Source of the DNA: an uncultured bacterium
Lineage (GTDB): Bacteria > Bacteroidota > Bacteroidia > Chitinophagales > CAIODY01
Length of the DNA stretch: 45,414 nucleotides
Direction of reading: 5' to 3'
Assembly (NCBI GenBank): GCA_903857255.1
Contig: CAIODY010000037.1
Span: 1 to 45,414, forward strand
The notes under the pieces were generated by a model. It ran no database searches and was not told where the DNA came from. It saw nothing but the letters and a program-made list of their open reading frames with translations. Of this stretch, positions 35,609 through 44,059 are shown piece after piece. The position numbers were made by a program, and so were the translations under genes. The stretch's first letter is position 1; every line of letters begins with the position of its first letter.

Positions 35609-36625
35609 TTGAAAAAAATTGCTGTCATATCGTTTCTTATTTTTTTTGTCGGTAAAAATTTATCAGCACAAGACATTCATTATTCACAATTTTTCACTTC
35701 GCCTATTTCGCTCAATCCTGCTAAAACTGGCTTGTTTAATGGTGATTGGCGCATTGGTGCAAATTATAAAAATCAATGGAACAGCATTCCGGTGCCTTAT
35801 AATACAGGCTCTGTTTTTTGCGATATGAGCAAAGGTGCAAAACGAAATAACCTGATTAAAAAAGTCGGATTTGGTTTGTTTGTAGCACAAGATGCTGCTG
35901 GCGATGGTAATTTATCAACCACTAAAATTCAGTTGAGTGCCGCTTACCATCAGGTGTTAGACTATTATGATAAATATTTTTTGTCGGGCGGAATTTCATT
36001 GGGCTATGTGCAAAAGCATTTAGATTTTACAAAATTATATTGGGGTAGTCAATGGGATGGAACGCAGTTTAACACAGTGCTTACGTCGAAAGAAAATTAC
36101 AAAGCAACTGTGTTAGGTTATCCTGAAGTGAATGCTGGTGTTGAGTTTTCTGCTATTTTAGAAAACGATAGATTTTTTCATGCAGGCGTTGCCGTGTATC
36201 AAATCAACAAACCAAATGAAACATTTTATGTCAATGATAATAATTTAGGAATGAAACCAGTGTTCAATATGGGTGAAAGTTTCGTGTTCAATTATGATTA
36301 TGAATTGTTTTCTGAATTTTATTTTGCTTATCAGAAAAAGGCTATGGAAGCCGATTTGAGTGTGGTTGGCGGAAAAAATGTAAGTAGTTCGAAATTTATT
36401 CGAGCGTATGTATATGCTGGTGTGATGTATCGTTTCAAAGATGCGCTGATGCCGATTGTTGGTTATTCAAAAAACAATATGAGGGTGTATTTGAATTATG
36501 ATATTAATCTTTCGGGCTTAACTACTTATACTACTGGCAGAGGTGGAATTGAATTGTCATTTCAATACACTTATCAAAAACGCAAACGCTATTCGTATCT
36601 CAAATTGCCCTGCAGTGTGTTTTAA
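35609..36625 (+). CDS. PorP/SprF family T9SS membrane protein
   Basis: The 338-aa outer-membrane beta-barrel has signal peptide MKKIAVISFLIFFVGKNLSA followed by QDIHYSQFFTSPISLNPAKTG, the family hallmark. The chain ends in a beta strand rich in Tyr/Phe before a basic tail. SprF-like proteins help secretion and surface attachment of the type B protein encoded next to them; the gap here is 10 bp. The start is TTG at 35609: the nearest ATG is out of frame and the TTG begins a perfect signal peptide. Its stop lies one base from the stop of the convergent gene at 36627, with no terminator between. Confidence 0.92.
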   Translation: MKKIAVISFLIFFVGKNLSAQDIHYSQFFTSPISLNPAKTGLFNGDWRIGANYKNQWNSIPVPYNTGSVFCDMSKGAKRNNLIKKVGFGLFVAQDAAGDGNLSTTKIQLSAAYHQVLDYYDKYFLSGGISLGYVQKHLDFTKLYWGSQWDGTQFNTVLTSKENYKATVLGYPEVNAGVEFSAILENDRFFHAGVAVYQINKPNETFYVNDNNLGMKPVFNMGESFVFNYDYELFSEFYFAYQKKAMEADLSVVGGKNVSSSKFIRAYVYAGVMYRFKDALMPIVGYSKNNMRVYLNYDINLSGLTTYTTGRGGIELSFQYTYQKRKRYSYLKLPCSVF

Positions 36626-36626
36626 T

Positions 36627-39389
36627 TTATTCTTTCACAAATTTTGCGTTGCTCACATTGCCTTTTTCGTCTGTTGTTTTGATGAAATAGATACCACTTG
36701 TTAAAGTTGAAACATCAACAATGGTGGTTGGTGCATGAATATTGGTGCTTAGTAAAATACAAGTTTGTCCGAGTACATTTTCAATTTCAATAGATTTAAT
36801 TGGCTCATTTTCTAATTGACTAATTGTCAAATTGGTGTTTGTTGGATTTGGATAAATTTTTAATTGCCCATTCTTATTTATTACTGATTCAATGCCTGTT
36901 ACATAAATAAATCGGCACGAAGAAGTATCTACACAATTATCAGGAATAGTAGCAATGATGACTGCATAATAACCTGCTTGCGATGGCATCAATGTATCAT
37001 GTATTGCGCCTGCAATAATAGTTTGTGCAGCGCAATCTAACCATTGATAATGACAATTAGTTGCATGAGCAACCAATTGGTCAGTTTGCTGTAACACAGC
37101 CGTATCAACACTTGTGAGGTTGTTGATGGTGATGGTAAATATTGAATCGCAGGTGGTGTTGCTGAAAATTGTATCCGCAAAAGTGCCTGCTGATGTATAA
37201 TTTTTTCCATGAAAACTAAATGCGCTGCCCACACATAAGTTTTGCGACAGACTGAAATTTTGATTCTGCAATACATTCAAATACAGTGTGATGATAGAAT
37301 CGCAGCCGTTGGCATTTTGCAAAGTGTCTTTATAAGTGCCTGCTTGAGTTAAATTTCTACCATTGAAATGGTAAGTTTCATTTTTGCAAATGACTTGTGT
37401 GGTTGATGCGATAATTGGCGGAAGCACCGATAAATGAAGCGTAACAAACGAATCGCAGCCTGCATAGTTTTGTAAAGTATCTTTATAAATTCCTGCTTGC
37501 GATAAATTTTTTCCGTTGAAATTAAAATGATTGCCGCTACAAATAGTTTGTAAAATTGTTTTTGTTGAAATTTGATTGACCTGCAAATGCAGGGTGATAA
37601 AGGAATCACAGCCCAAATAGTTTGTTAGTGTATCGAAATAAGTGCCCGATGAATTTAATGAATGACCATTAAAAAAATAATTTTGATTGCTGCAAATAGT
37701 TTGATTAAGTGTATAAGTTGAAATTGGATTGACCGTTAAATGCAGTGTTATCAATGAATCGCAGCCGACAGAGTTTTGAAGTGTATCAAAATAAGTACCT
37801 GATGAATTCAAATTATGTCCGTTGAAATGATAAGATTGATTATTGCAAATGGTCTTATTAATCATGTATGAACTTGGATAATGAACACTTAAATTCAAAG
37901 TAATTATCGAATCGCAGCCTGCATAGTTGCTGATAGTATCCTTATAATTTCCTGCTGTTGAAAAATTGCTGCCATGAAATGAATAGATTTTTCCATTACA
38001 AATAAAATCGTTAATGGTAGAGGCTGTAGCATTGCCCACTAAAATATGTAGCGTTACAATTGAATCACACCCAACATGATTAATCAAAGTGTCATAAAAA
38101 GTTCCAGCTGTGGTAAATGTTTTGCCATGAAAAACAAAATTGTTGCCATTGCAAATACCAGCACTTAAAGATGATGTGGTTGGTTGTTTTACAAAAACAG
38201 TTTGCGTATCGTGTGCTATGCAACCACCAGCATTAGTTTGCACAATATATTGTGTAGTAACAGTTGGAGTTGCAATAGGGTTTGAATCAACAGCATTACT
38301 TAATGATGAATTTGGTGTCCATGAAAAAGTAGCAAAAGCAACACTATTATAAACTGTGTCTGGAGAATATGAGCCATTCCACCAATTATATTGTACGCTC
38401 GGCATTTTTTTAGACCCTAATTTTACAGGCTGTCCTCTGCAAATAGTTATGTCGGTAATTGCCGGTATAGGATGTGGAATAGGATGAACAACAGCAAGAG
38501 AAGCATTATGTTGATTATTTTGCATTACGACACTGCCACACATATAAGCATATGAAGCAGAGCCAGCTACCTCACCTGAGGATGTTGAAATATTTGTATT
38601 CCACCCTCCACCACTTGTAGTAAAATATGTTCCAGCACCTGAAAAAAAATAATCAGCCCAAACAGCACCATTGTAGTTATACCCACCAACACACGTAACA
38701 CCGCCCCCAATTACATCGCCTTGGCAATAATCAGTTTGATAGAAAGTAAAATAACAATGAGGGTCAAAATAATTACAGTCAGTAGCACCACCCCCAAAAG
38801 TTCCAGCAGAAGTACCAGTGCAATTAGGGACACAACTTCCACCTCCGCCGCCACCTCCGCTAATTGCTGCGGAATCGCAAACAGTAGCATAATGAAATGT
38901 AATTGGAAATACTGTTGATGAATTTGGCGACCATTTAAAAGTCCAATGATTTGAACCACTTGTAGAATTATAATGACTCATATAACTAACACCGCCACCT
39001 ACTGTAATAATAGTATTGGTTGAATTGACAATGAAAAAATTGCCTGCATTATTTCCATTATTATCTAATACATAAAATTGAAATCCAGCAATGGGTGTTT
39101 GGGGTAATTTTAGTGTAATGGTCAAAGTATCAATAACATTATTTGTTGGGTCATAAAGCATTTGTATGTTGCTGGTTGGTGCGCCAACATTTCTGAACTG
39201 CAACCCCATATATTTACTCACAATAGTCATCGAATCGGTGCAACTACCAAAGCTACCGCTACCATTGTGGCAGCCGCTGGCGTTGCAAGCCATGCCTGCT
39301 GGCGGCGTTAAAGAATGAGATTGAATAAAACTAGCTGAATAAATTATTCCAAGTAGGATGGCAACAAGAGTGAGTAAGATTTTTTTCAT
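36627..39389 (-). CDS. T9SS type A protein with N-terminal CX4CH domain and seven 64-aa repeats
   Basis: The 920-aa precursor has a signal peptide (MKKILLTLVAILLGIIYSAS). A domain resembling choice-of-anchor V/Reeler follows, with GMACNASGCHNG (Cys35, Cys40, His41). The middle has a Gly-rich tract (GGGGGGG near 175). Seven repeats of about 64 aa follow, consensus ICxxxxYxFNGxxLxxAGTY then DTLQNxxGCDSxITLHLxV. The end is a type A sorting domain (IYPNP, ENVLGQ, LTSGIYFIKT, KFVKE). No enzyme domain is visible; the repeats look like small beta modules with one Cys pair each. The gene is convergent with PorP/SprF and divergent from the lipoprotein at 39460. Confidence 0.88.
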   Translation of the reverse strand: MKKILLTLVAILLGIIYSASFIQSHSLTPPAGMACNASGCHNGSGSFGSCTDSMTIVSKYMGLQFRNVGAPTSNIQMLYDPTNNVIDTLTITLKLPQTPIAGFQFYVLDNNGNNAGNFFIVNSTNTIITVGGGVSYMSHYNSTSGSNHWTFKWSPNSSTVFPITFHYATVCDSAAISGGGGGGGSCVPNCTGTSAGTFGGGATDCNYFDPHCYFTFYQTDYCQGDVIGGGVTCVGGYNYNGAVWADYFFSGAGTYFTTSGGGWNTNISTSSGEVAGSASYAYMCGSVVMQNNQHNASLAVVHPIPHPIPAITDITICRGQPVKLGSKKMPSVQYNWWNGSYSPDTVYNSVAFATFSWTPNSSLSNAVDSNPIATPTVTTQYIVQTNAGGCIAHDTQTVFVKQPTTSSLSAGICNGNNFVFHGKTFTTAGTFYDTLINHVGCDSIVTLHILVGNATASTINDFICNGKIYSFHGSNFSTAGNYKDTISNYAGCDSIITLNLSVHYPSSYMINKTICNNQSYHFNGHNLNSSGTYFDTLQNSVGCDSLITLHLTVNPISTYTLNQTICSNQNYFFNGHSLNSSGTYFDTLTNYLGCDSFITLHLQVNQISTKTILQTICSGNHFNFNGKNLSQAGIYKDTLQNYAGCDSFVTLHLSVLPPIIASTTQVICKNETYHFNGRNLTQAGTYKDTLQNANGCDSIITLYLNVLQNQNFSLSQNLCVGSAFSFHGKNYTSAGTFADTIFSNTTCDSIFTITINNLTSVDTAVLQQTDQLVAHATNCHYQWLDCAAQTIIAGAIHDTLMPSQAGYYAVIIATIPDNCVDTSSCRFIYVTGIESVINKNGQLKIYPNPTNTNLTISQLENEPIKSIEIENVLGQTCILLSTNIHAPTTIVDVSTLTSGIYFIKTTDEKGNVSNAKFVKE
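36855..36896. repeat. Decayed heptamer array, AATTGCT type
   Basis: Units AATTTTT, AATTGCC, CATTCTT, ATTTATT, ACTGATT, CAATGCC have the same length and place (just before the IYPNP codons) as the arrays at 9332, 12249 and 16151, but are more mutated. Confidence 0.65.
37080..38210. repeat. Tandem repeats encoding the GCDS modules
   Basis: Seven direct repeats of roughly 190 bp show similar blocks for AGTYKDTLQNYAGCDS and ITLHL. Divergence is uneven: the middle copies are more alike than the outer ones. Confidence 0.7.
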
Positions 39390-39459
39390 CTACACATTTT
39401 TTTAGGTAATGTAAAAATATGCTTTTATCTTTAGACAATGAAACTATTAAATGCGTTGT

Positions 39460-40302
39460 ATGAAACCCATCTTTTACACCAATTTATTTTTTTCTACGCT
39501 CCTATTTTGTAGTGTATTTTCTGATTGCAAAAAAGATGATTTTACTTCCACCGAATTAACCGAAGTGAGCGATGTAATTACAGCCAATGGCATTGCAGCC
39601 GATTTAAAAAATTTAGAAGAGCAAGCCAAAACACTGAATAACACTAATGTTGGCAACAATTGCAACATCACATTGGATACATCGCATACGATTAGTAGCC
39701 ATGATAGATTGACCATTGATTTTGGTTCATCAGCTTCATCTTGCCACGATAACAGATTTCGCAGCGGAAAAATAATTGTAGATTATTCGCCCAATTTTAA
39801 AGCGGCAAATGCTGATGTTCAGTTTTCGTTTTCAAATTATAATGTGGGTTTTACAGCCACTACTATGTATGCCATTGAAAACTCAAGTAGTACCACTGTA
39901 ACGCATCAAACCTTTAACAGCAAAGGCTTTTTGAGTTGGACCAACACTTGCAATTTAATCATTGATAAACCAAACAGCGGCGGCACAATTACTTATAATG
40001 AAAACATTACTCGAACACAAACCGCAGGTAATGCTTTGCAAATGGATTTTAGCAATAAGTTTTCCATTGCTGGTTCGTCAAGCGGTATATGCAGCGATGG
40101 TAATTCATTTGCTGCTTCTATCTTCTCAAGTAATTTATTGTTGAAAGATTTAAGTTGCGCCAAATATTTTACTAAAGGCGAATTGGATATCACACCTAAA
40201 AACATTGCAACCATCGGTGCTGATTTTGGAGATGGTTCGTGCAGCAACAACACAGTTACGCTGTCAAGAAATTACACTAGCAAAATAGTTGATTTGCAGT
40301 AA
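39460..40302 (+). CDS. Putative lipoprotein of unknown function
   Basis: The product is 280 aa from the ATG at 39460 (an in-frame ATG three codons earlier is possible). The signal segment IFYTNLFFSTLLFCSVFS is followed by DCKKDD. The Cys before KKDD looks like a lipid-attachment site, although Asp at -1 is unusual. The rest is rich in Ser, Thr and Asn and beta-prone, with several Cys (NNCNITL, SSCHDNRF, SNTCNLII-like, GICSDGN, DLSCAKYF, GSCSNN). I do not recognise the family; similar lipoproteins with repeated single Cys are common in Bacteroidota. It is followed by a strong terminator-like hairpin at 40349. Confidence 0.7.
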   Translation: MKPIFYTNLFFSTLLFCSVFSDCKKDDFTSTELTEVSDVITANGIAADLKNLEEQAKTLNNTNVGNNCNITLDTSHTISSHDRLTIDFGSSASSCHDNRFRSGKIIVDYSPNFKAANADVQFSFSNYNVGFTATTMYAIENSSSTTVTHQTFNSKGFLSWTNTCNLIIDKPNSGGTITYNENITRTQTAGNALQMDFSNKFSIAGSSSGICSDGNSFAASIFSSNLLLKDLSCAKYFTKGELDITPKNIATIGADFGDGSCSNNTVTLSRNYTSKIVDLQ

Positions 40303-40348
40303 GCACTTGCAAAAAAAATCAGTAAAAATTACATTTTTCTAAAAAAGA

Positions 40349-40382
40349 AAACCGCCGAAGAACTCCCATACTTCGGCGGTTT
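40349..40382. terminator. Strong 12-bp hairpin terminator
   Basis: The stem AAACCGCCGAAG / CTTCGGCGGTTT is perfect with a 10-nt loop. A T-rich tail (TCTTTTTT) follows on the minus strand, while the plus side has only TATATT. It can end the lipoprotein transcript, but it is built better for a transcript coming from the right. Confidence 0.85.
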
Positions 40383-40491
40383 ATATTAACTCCATGAAAA
40401 AAATCTTAACACAAAGATATAGGCAGTTGAACACTTGCAACATCAGTAATTGCTTGCATTTTGTTAAGTAGTTTCTCGTAGTCTATATTTT

Positions 40492-40523
40492 TTTGTTCAA
40501 TTAACTGTTTTGATGTACGTTTG
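40492..40523 (+). promoter_or_regulatory. kup promoter (consensus -33 and -7)
   Basis: TTTG (40492-40495), a 20-bp spacer and TACGTTTG (40516-40523) match the Bacteroidota vegetative promoter TTTG-N20-TAnnTTTG. It overlaps a possible TTG start for kup and so supports the ATG at 40548. Confidence 0.75.
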
Positions 40524-40547
40524 CACCGCTTTTTAAAAGCAACATTT

Positions 40548-42509
40548 ATGAGTGAGGGCAGCAATCATCACCACCATCTTCAAAAGCTTACTACTGGCGG
40601 TTTATTAGTTACGTTAGGAATTATTTATGGCGATATTGGTACATCGCCATTATATGTTTTAAAAGCCATTGTTGGCTCAAAACCAATCACCGAACAATTG
40701 GTACTCGGTGCTTTGAGTTGTGTGTTTTGGACACTCACTATTTTAACAACACTGAAATATGTCATCATCACCCTTCGTGCTGATAACAAAGGCGAAGGTG
40801 GAATTTTCTCGTTATACACTTTAGTTCGCCGAACAAAAGGGTGGCTCATTTTTCCTGCCATCATTGGCGGCAGCACTTTGTTAGCTGACGGATTAATTAC
40901 TCCACCCATTTCAGTTTCATCAGCCGTAGAAGGTTTAAGATTAATCAAACCCGATATTCCAACCATTCCCATTGTAATTGCTATTTTAACTATTCTATTC
41001 ATCATTCAACAATACGGTACAAAAATAGTAGGTGCTACTTTCGGACCAATGATGACCATTTGGTTCAGTATGCTGGCAGTGCTTGGTGTGATGGGCATTT
41101 GGGGACATTGGTATGTTTTAAAAGCCATCAATCCTTATTATGCTTTTCAATTGTTAGTGAATTATCCTGGCGGATTTTGGTTGCTCGGCGGTGTGTTTTT
41201 ATGTACCACTGGAGCCGAGGCTTTGTATTCTGATTTAGGTCATTGCGGCAGAGTAAATATCAGAGTGAGTTGGACTTATGTAAAAGCTGCTTTATTGTTA
41301 AATTATTTTGGACAAGGCGCACGATTATTGGCATTGCCAAATGGAAATTTGGGCTTGCAAAAAGTTGACCCATTTTTTCAAATGATGCCACAATGGTTTT
41401 TACCAACGGGCATTTTCATTGCTACCATTGCCGCAATCATTGCTTCGCAAGCCTTGATAACAGGCTCTTACACGTTGGTTGCCGAAGCTATGCGATTGAA
41501 TTTGTGGCCCAAATTAAAAATTGTTTACCCAACTAATGTGAAAGGGCAAATGTATATTCCATCCATCAATTGGTTGCTGTGGGCAGGCTGTGTGGCGGTA
41601 ACCTTATATTTTCAAGAATCATCTAGGATGGAAGGTGCTTATGGTGTGAGTATTATTATGACGATGTTGATGACTACTTTATTGCTGGTGCATTATTTCG
41701 TTTTAAAGCGAATCAACCCAACATTAATTTGGGGCTACATGCTATTTTATTTTTTTATCGAAGGCATGTTTTTGGTATCGAATGCTAATAAATTTTTGAA
41801 TGGCGGTTGGGTAACAGTAGTAATTGCGGCACTTTTAATTTTCATTATGTGGGTATGGCACGAAGCCACGGCATTGAAAAAATCATTCACCGATTTTAGC
41901 CGCATTGATAAATATTTACCACAATTAAATGATTTAAGCAACGACACTTCTATCCCGAAATATGCTACGCACTTAGTTTATTTAAGCACTGCCGAATCGG
42001 AAAATTTTATTGAGAAAAAAGTTACTTACAGCATTTTTAAAAAATTCCCCAAACGTGCCGATACCTATTGGTTCTTGCATGTAGAAACTACCGATGAACC
42101 TTATGGAATGGATTATGAAGTATTTACGCATGTGCCACAAAAAGTTTTCAGAATCGTGTTCCGATTAGGTTTTAGAATGGAGCAACGCTTATTGCCCATG
42201 TTTAAAAAAGCGGTGGAAGATATGGTTGCCAATGGCGAAGTGGATACCATGAGCCGTTATCCATCGTTGCAGAAATATAAAATCAAAGGCGATGTACGCT
42301 ATGTGATTATTGATAGATATTTAAGCTACGAAAACACTTTACCAGCCTATCAAAAATTCATTTTAGAAACTTATTACATCATCAAAAATTTCAGTTATCA
42401 CGAAGACCGATTATTTGGCTTAGATAGTAGTTTTGTTGAAGTAGAAAGTGTTCCGATGGTGTTATCAAAAAAGAAATCGGTTGATATTAAACGCATTCGC
42501 CGCTCTTGA
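40548..42509 (+). CDS. kup: Low-affinity potassium transporter Kup
   Basis: The 653-aa protein takes up potassium with protons through the inner membrane. It opens with LLVTLGIIYGDIGTSPLYVLKAI, the KUP family signature, has about 12 hydrophobic segments up to residue 430 and a cytoplasmic C-terminal domain to 653. ALYSDLGHCGRVNIRVSW and ASQALITGSYTLVAEAMRLN are also family blocks. The frame is open nine codons upstream to a TTG, but that TTG is part of the -7 promoter element, so the ATG at 40548 is the start. A His cluster (NHHHHLQ) lies at the N-terminus. The stop is TGA. It is transcribed alone. Confidence 0.96.
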   Translation: MSEGSNHHHHLQKLTTGGLLVTLGIIYGDIGTSPLYVLKAIVGSKPITEQLVLGALSCVFWTLTILTTLKYVIITLRADNKGEGGIFSLYTLVRRTKGWLIFPAIIGGSTLLADGLITPPISVSSAVEGLRLIKPDIPTIPIVIAILTILFIIQQYGTKIVGATFGPMMTIWFSMLAVLGVMGIWGHWYVLKAINPYYAFQLLVNYPGGFWLLGGVFLCTTGAEALYSDLGHCGRVNIRVSWTYVKAALLLNYFGQGARLLALPNGNLGLQKVDPFFQMMPQWFLPTGIFIATIAAIIASQALITGSYTLVAEAMRLNLWPKLKIVYPTNVKGQMYIPSINWLLWAGCVAVTLYFQESSRMEGAYGVSIIMTMLMTTLLLVHYFVLKRINPTLIWGYMLFYFFIEGMFLVSNANKFLNGGWVTVVIAALLIFIMWVWHEATALKKSFTDFSRIDKYLPQLNDLSNDTSIPKYATHLVYLSTAESENFIEKKVTYSIFKKFPKRADTYWFLHVETTDEPYGMDYEVFTHVPQKVFRIVFRLGFRMEQRLLPMFKKAVEDMVANGEVDTMSRYPSLQKYKIKGDVRYVIIDRYLSYENTLPAYQKFILETYYIIKNFSYHEDRLFGLDSSFVEVESVPMVLSKKKSVDIKRIRRS

Positions 42510-42553
42510 ACTATTTAATGTAACATTTGTTTCAAAGTCAGCAAATACATTTT

Positions 42554-42561
42554 TAATTTTG
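42554..42561 (+). promoter_or_regulatory. -7 element of the nfu promoter
   Basis: TAATTTTG lies 17 bp before the ATG. A TTTG at 42526-42529 is 24 bp upstream, longer than the usual 19-21 bp spacer, so the -33 assignment is weak. Confidence 0.45.
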
Positions 42562-42578
42562 TTTTTTTTAATTGAATC

Positions 42579-43160
42579 ATGGAAAATACAACGACCGTTA
42601 TTGACATTTATACCGAAGCAACTCCTAACCCCGAAACATTAAAGTTTGTGGTAAATAAAATGCTGTTTGAAAACAACAGTGCCGATTTTCAAAATATTGA
42701 ATCAGCCAAAAGCTCACCATTGGCAATGGATTTGTTTGGTTTCCCTTTTGTGAAAGGAGTATTCATTATGAACAATTTTGTTACCATTACAAAACATCCA
42801 GAAACAATTTGGGAAGATATTATGCCTTCGCTAAAAGCCTTCATCAAAAAATATGTGCAAGATGATAGACCCATTGCATACAAAGTGGAAGAAGTAAAAA
42901 ACACCGAACCATTAGTGGGTGAAGCAGTGGTTTCAAAAATAAAAGAAGTGTTAGAAAATTATGTGAAACCAGCTGTTGAAATGGATGGCGGCGCAATTCA
43001 ATATAAAGAGTTTGATGAAGAAACTGGTGTGTTGAATGTGATGCTACAAGGCAGCTGCAGCGGTTGCCCAAGCAGCATGATTACACTAAAATCAGGCATT
43101 GAAAATTTGATGAAACGCATGGTGCCCGAAGTGAAAGAAGTAACTGCTGATGCAGGATAA
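42579..43160 (+). CDS. Nfu-type iron-sulfur scaffold protein
   Basis: The 193-aa protein has two domains: Nfu N-terminal (TEATPNPETLKFVVNKML, about 6-90) and a NifU C-terminal domain (about 105-193) with the cluster ligands in GSCSGCPSSM (CxxC). Nfu proteins carry 4Fe-4S clusters to target enzymes in the cytoplasm. MDGGAIQYKEFDEETGVLNV before the ligands is the usual strand pattern. Length and order match the bacterial and mitochondrial Nfu group. There is no neighbouring suf gene, so it is a stand-alone carrier. Confidence 0.93.
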   Translation: MENTTTVIDIYTEATPNPETLKFVVNKMLFENNSADFQNIESAKSSPLAMDLFGFPFVKGVFIMNNFVTITKHPETIWEDIMPSLKAFIKKYVQDDRPIAYKVEEVKNTEPLVGEAVVSKIKEVLENYVKPAVEMDGGAIQYKEFDEETGVLNVMLQGSCSGCPSSMITLKSGIENLMKRMVPEVKEVTADAG

Positions 43161-43247
43161 TTTATTTTTTCGCCAGTATTTAAGAACCACTTTTTTATAT
43201 TTAAATCCCAATTTAAAAATCTCTTTCAATTGGAGTTATCTATTGTT

Positions 43248-43679
43248 TTACGGTTTCGGGTAATCGTAATTTATCATCCATTTTATACCAAATTTATCTT
43301 CCCACATTCCGAAGTAAGCACCCCAAAATGTATCTTCGATGGGCATTTCAACTTTTCCATCAACTGATAAACCATTGAAAATTTTATCGGCTTCTTCTTT
43401 CGATTCAGCATTTAATGACAACGAAATTTGATTGCCAATATTTAATTGATGACCAACTGATGCCAACATATCCGTTGCCATCAAAGTAATGCTATCATTG
43501 ATTTTTAAAGCGACATGCATCATTTTATTCTTTTCGTTGTCGGGTAAATTATCAGCAGTACCCGGCACATCGCTAAAGCGTTGAAACGTCATAAACTCAC
43601 CACCGAAAACTGATTTGTAAAAATTCATCGCTTCTTCAGTATTGCCCATAAAATTTAAATAAGGAACTAATTGCATCAT
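43248..43679 (-). CDS. VOC-family protein (PhnB/YjdN-like)
   Basis: The 143-aa protein has one beta-alpha-beta-beta-beta pair: VPYLNFMGNTEEAMNFYKSV near the start, MMHVALKINDSITLMATDM in the middle and FWGAYFGMWEDKFGIKWMIN at the end, the pattern of PhnB-like glyoxalase-fold proteins. Metal ligands are not all clear, and the substrate is unknown in this group. It lies 4 bp downstream of the DUF1801 gene and is probably co-transcribed with it and ruvB. Confidence 0.88.
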   Translation of the reverse strand: MMQLVPYLNFMGNTEEAMNFYKSVFGGEFMTFQRFSDVPGTADNLPDNEKNKMMHVALKINDSITLMATDMLASVGHQLNIGNQISLSLNAESKEEADKIFNGLSVDGKVEMPIEDTFWGAYFGMWEDKFGIKWMINYDYPKP

Positions 43680-43683
43680 GATT

Positions 43684-44058
43684 TTATTTTTTCTTTTTTG
43701 ATTTTTCTAAATTTTCTTTCACTCTGATTTTTACAATCTTTTTTATCAAAGTAATAGGCAAAGGTTTGTTGAATTCAAATTGAATAGTGCCTTTTGAAGT
43801 TGTATAAATCTTCAATTCTGTTACCATTTTTGCAATCAAACCAGCATTGGCAGGAAACAAACTGCAATGATTTTTGAAGCCTGCAAAATAAATTAGCACT
43901 CTGCCGCAAAGCTTGAATGCTGGCATATTGTAGCTAATTACTTCTTCAGCATTTGGCGAAATTTCTACAACAATTTCTCTTATTTTTTGCAACATCATTT
44001 TCGCTTCATCAGTTTGCGAAGCGATGTATTCATCAATAGTTTTAAAATTGGTGTTCAT
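43684..44058 (-). CDS. DUF1801 / YdhG-like protein
   Basis: The product is 124 aa from the ATG at 44056-44058, one base after the ruvB stop. A longer frame would run 15 codons into ruvB and lacks support. It reads TIDEYIASQTDEAKMMLQKI then REIVVEISPNAEEVISYNMP, typical of the DUF1801 (YdhG/YjhX-like, frataxin-like fold) family. YPAF-type residues occur as MPAFKL. It ends in a lysine-rich tail. The function is uncertain; some members are proposed iron chaperones. It is coupled to ruvB. Confidence 0.85.
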   Translation of the reverse strand: MNTNFKTIDEYIASQTDEAKMMLQKIREIVVEISPNAEEVISYNMPAFKLCGRVLIYFAGFKNHCSLFPANAGLIAKMVTELKIYTTSKGTIQFEFNKPLPITLIKKIVKIRVKENLEKSKKKK

Positions 44059-44059
44059 T

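Noticed and set aside
40394-40471. 25-aa plus-strand frame starting MKKILTQRYRQ
   Set aside because: It has no promoter or composition support and no hydrophobic or conserved feature.
40521-40547. Upstream TTG start for kup
   Set aside because: The TTG is part of the TACGTTTG promoter element, and the nine extra residues are not needed.
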